Assembly (NCBI GenBank): GCA_013397845.1
Contig: VZTG01001077.1
Span: 1,130,484 to 1,194,483 of the forward strand
Direction of reading: 5' to 3'
DNA from: Melanocharis versteri
Taxonomy: Eukaryota > Chordata > Aves > Passeriformes > Melanocharitidae
DNA length: 64,000 nucleotides
Translations under genes and position numbers: made by a program
Notes under the pieces: generated by a model
The model's input: only the letters and a program-made list of their open reading frames with translations
Database searches by the model: none
What the model was told of the DNA's origin: nothing
Shown here: piece by piece, positions 62,806 through 64,000 of the stretch
Numbering within the stretch: position 1 is the first letter of the stretch
Layout of the letters: the number at the start of each line of letters is the position of its first letter

Positions 62806-64000
62806 GCAATGCTGGTTCCCAGCAATCACTTGTGAATCTTTGCTCTCATTTTTGTTTTCAGTCAATTGTTCTAATCTCAAAACACGATTTCCACCTTCTG
62901 CGCCTCCAGTTCTTTCCAGCCTGCCACAGGAGGAGGGGAAGGAGTAAGCAAGAGGCAGAATGGTTTGGACAGTCTCAGTGGAAGCGCTGAATTGGGGAGC
63001 ACCATTCCTAAATCACAATACGGATGGAGTAACCACCCCCTTTTCCTACATCACATAGAATACCCATTTCATTGACATTTCTTGCCAATGTTTTGGTCAA
63101 AAGTAATCAATATGTCCTAAACTACTTGTTATTTCACAAATTATTCTCTTTAAAAGGGGTTTTTTTTAAAGAACAATTGACTATTTTCAAATTAAGGTTC
63201 TACAAATACATACAATGACTTTATATGCATTTAGGATCAACCTGGATTGTTTCTTCTGGGTCCTTCTCATTCTATGTCTTCATCTAAATCACCGCTACTA
63301 ACAAGGGTCAGCTGAGTTGCTTTCATCTTTTAGGCAACACTGCTTAACTGTATGTTTTAAGGATGTCTCTTGCATATTGCTGGCTGAAATAATTTACCTG
63401 CTATCATTAAGGAACATGGCTGACCCATTATAGCTATCTAAACACAGATGTCTAAAAGTACATAAGAGACAAGCCTGCAGGTAAAGAGAAGGGACATTAC
63501 TGCAAGAATAGTTGAAATAAACTAGTCCAAATCCACCTAAAAGAATTAAAACAATAATTCTTCAGACAGGTAGAATGGTTTTGTCTATAGGAAAGAAATG
63601 TTGCTATATTTATATACTAAATGCAGACGGTTAAACATTTATAATTCATAATAGCTAAACATTCATAATTCATAGTATGAAATTTGAGACTACTTAAGGC
63701 ACTGTGACAGAGCTTTTATTACAGCACAATTGTTTGCATGCATACTGATTTAAGAACTGTACTTCAGAAAAGTAGTAAATGTTACTGCACTAAAGAATGA
63801 AACCATAATATTCCCTCTACCACCAATAAAGGCTAAATTAATTCCAGGAAACATTACAAGAAAAAAATTACTGGAAGAAATAAATATCTTTAACAGGGAA
63901 GCTCATCAATAGCTTATCCTTAAAGACATCAGTTTATCTTTTTAGCACTAATGTGACATTTGTATCCATTTTCAGGGCAAATTATGTCATTCACTATTTA
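62806..64000. other. AT-rich stretch without a recognisable gene
   Basis: Featureless apart from a 24-bp tandem duplication listed separately and a short GC-richer part at 62890-63000 next to the CR1 copy. Confidence 0.55.
63632..63679. repeat. 24-bp imperfect tandem duplication
   Basis: The units at 63632-63655 and 63656-63679 share TAAACATT(T/C)ATAATTCATA and differ at about four positions. A local slippage duplication in AT-rich sequence. Confidence 0.7.

Overview
The window looks like non-coding DNA from a bird, either a long intron or a gene-poor intergenic stretch. The evidence is strongly AT-rich sequence (roughly 35-38% GC by eye, not counted), scarce CpG, and interspersed repeats that are nearly all CR1 non-LTR retrotransposons. 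Several CR1 copies carry the avian 3' ends (ATTCTATG-type or ATTCT-type tails). I found no Alu- or L1-type repeats and no bacterial gene layout, Shine-Dalgarno spacing, operon, tRNA, rRNA or CRISPR. No protein-coding gene can be supported. Open frames are short and scattered over both strands. The longest is about 135 codons, about what chance gives in 64 kb at this base composition.

Layout: 1-18.6 kb is mostly unique AT-rich DNA with a twin 24-bp hairpin repeat (7.04 kb), one coding-looking open block (7.3-7.5 kb, minus) and a CpG-retaining patch (17.15-17.49 kb). At 18.6-19.4 kb two CR1 fragments lie head to head. At 20.87-21.10 kb is the most exon-like block of the window (minus strand, strong pyrimidine tract, GC-type donor). 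A short CR1 3' end lies at 21.85 kb, a GC-enriched unidentified stretch at 23.5-24.6 kb, a weak CR1 tail at 31.4 kb and an old CR1 C-terminal/3'-end remnant at 33.6-34.0 kb. At 35.15-36.1 kb a CR1 copy is interrupted by a single N, with the same 310 bases on both sides; this is almost certainly an assembly join.

The right half has a possible MIR-like SINE (37.8 kb), a reverse-transcriptase motif remnant (44.6 kb), a second old CR1-type 3' end (46.2-46.6 kb), an old repeat tail (50.3 kb), a GATA/CA compound microsatellite (53.0 kb), a GC- and motif-rich patch (57.4-57.7 kb), two coding-looking minus-strand blocks (61.0-61.2 and 62.1-62.3 kb) and a CR1 3' end (62.46-62.8 kb).

I do not see a new multi-gene system. 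The useful signals are the N-flanking duplication, the exon-like block at 20.9-21.1 kb, the layered CR1 record (young bird-type and much older copies), and two patches that could be conserved regulatory DNA. All repeat family names come from my memory of consensus sequences, not from a search.
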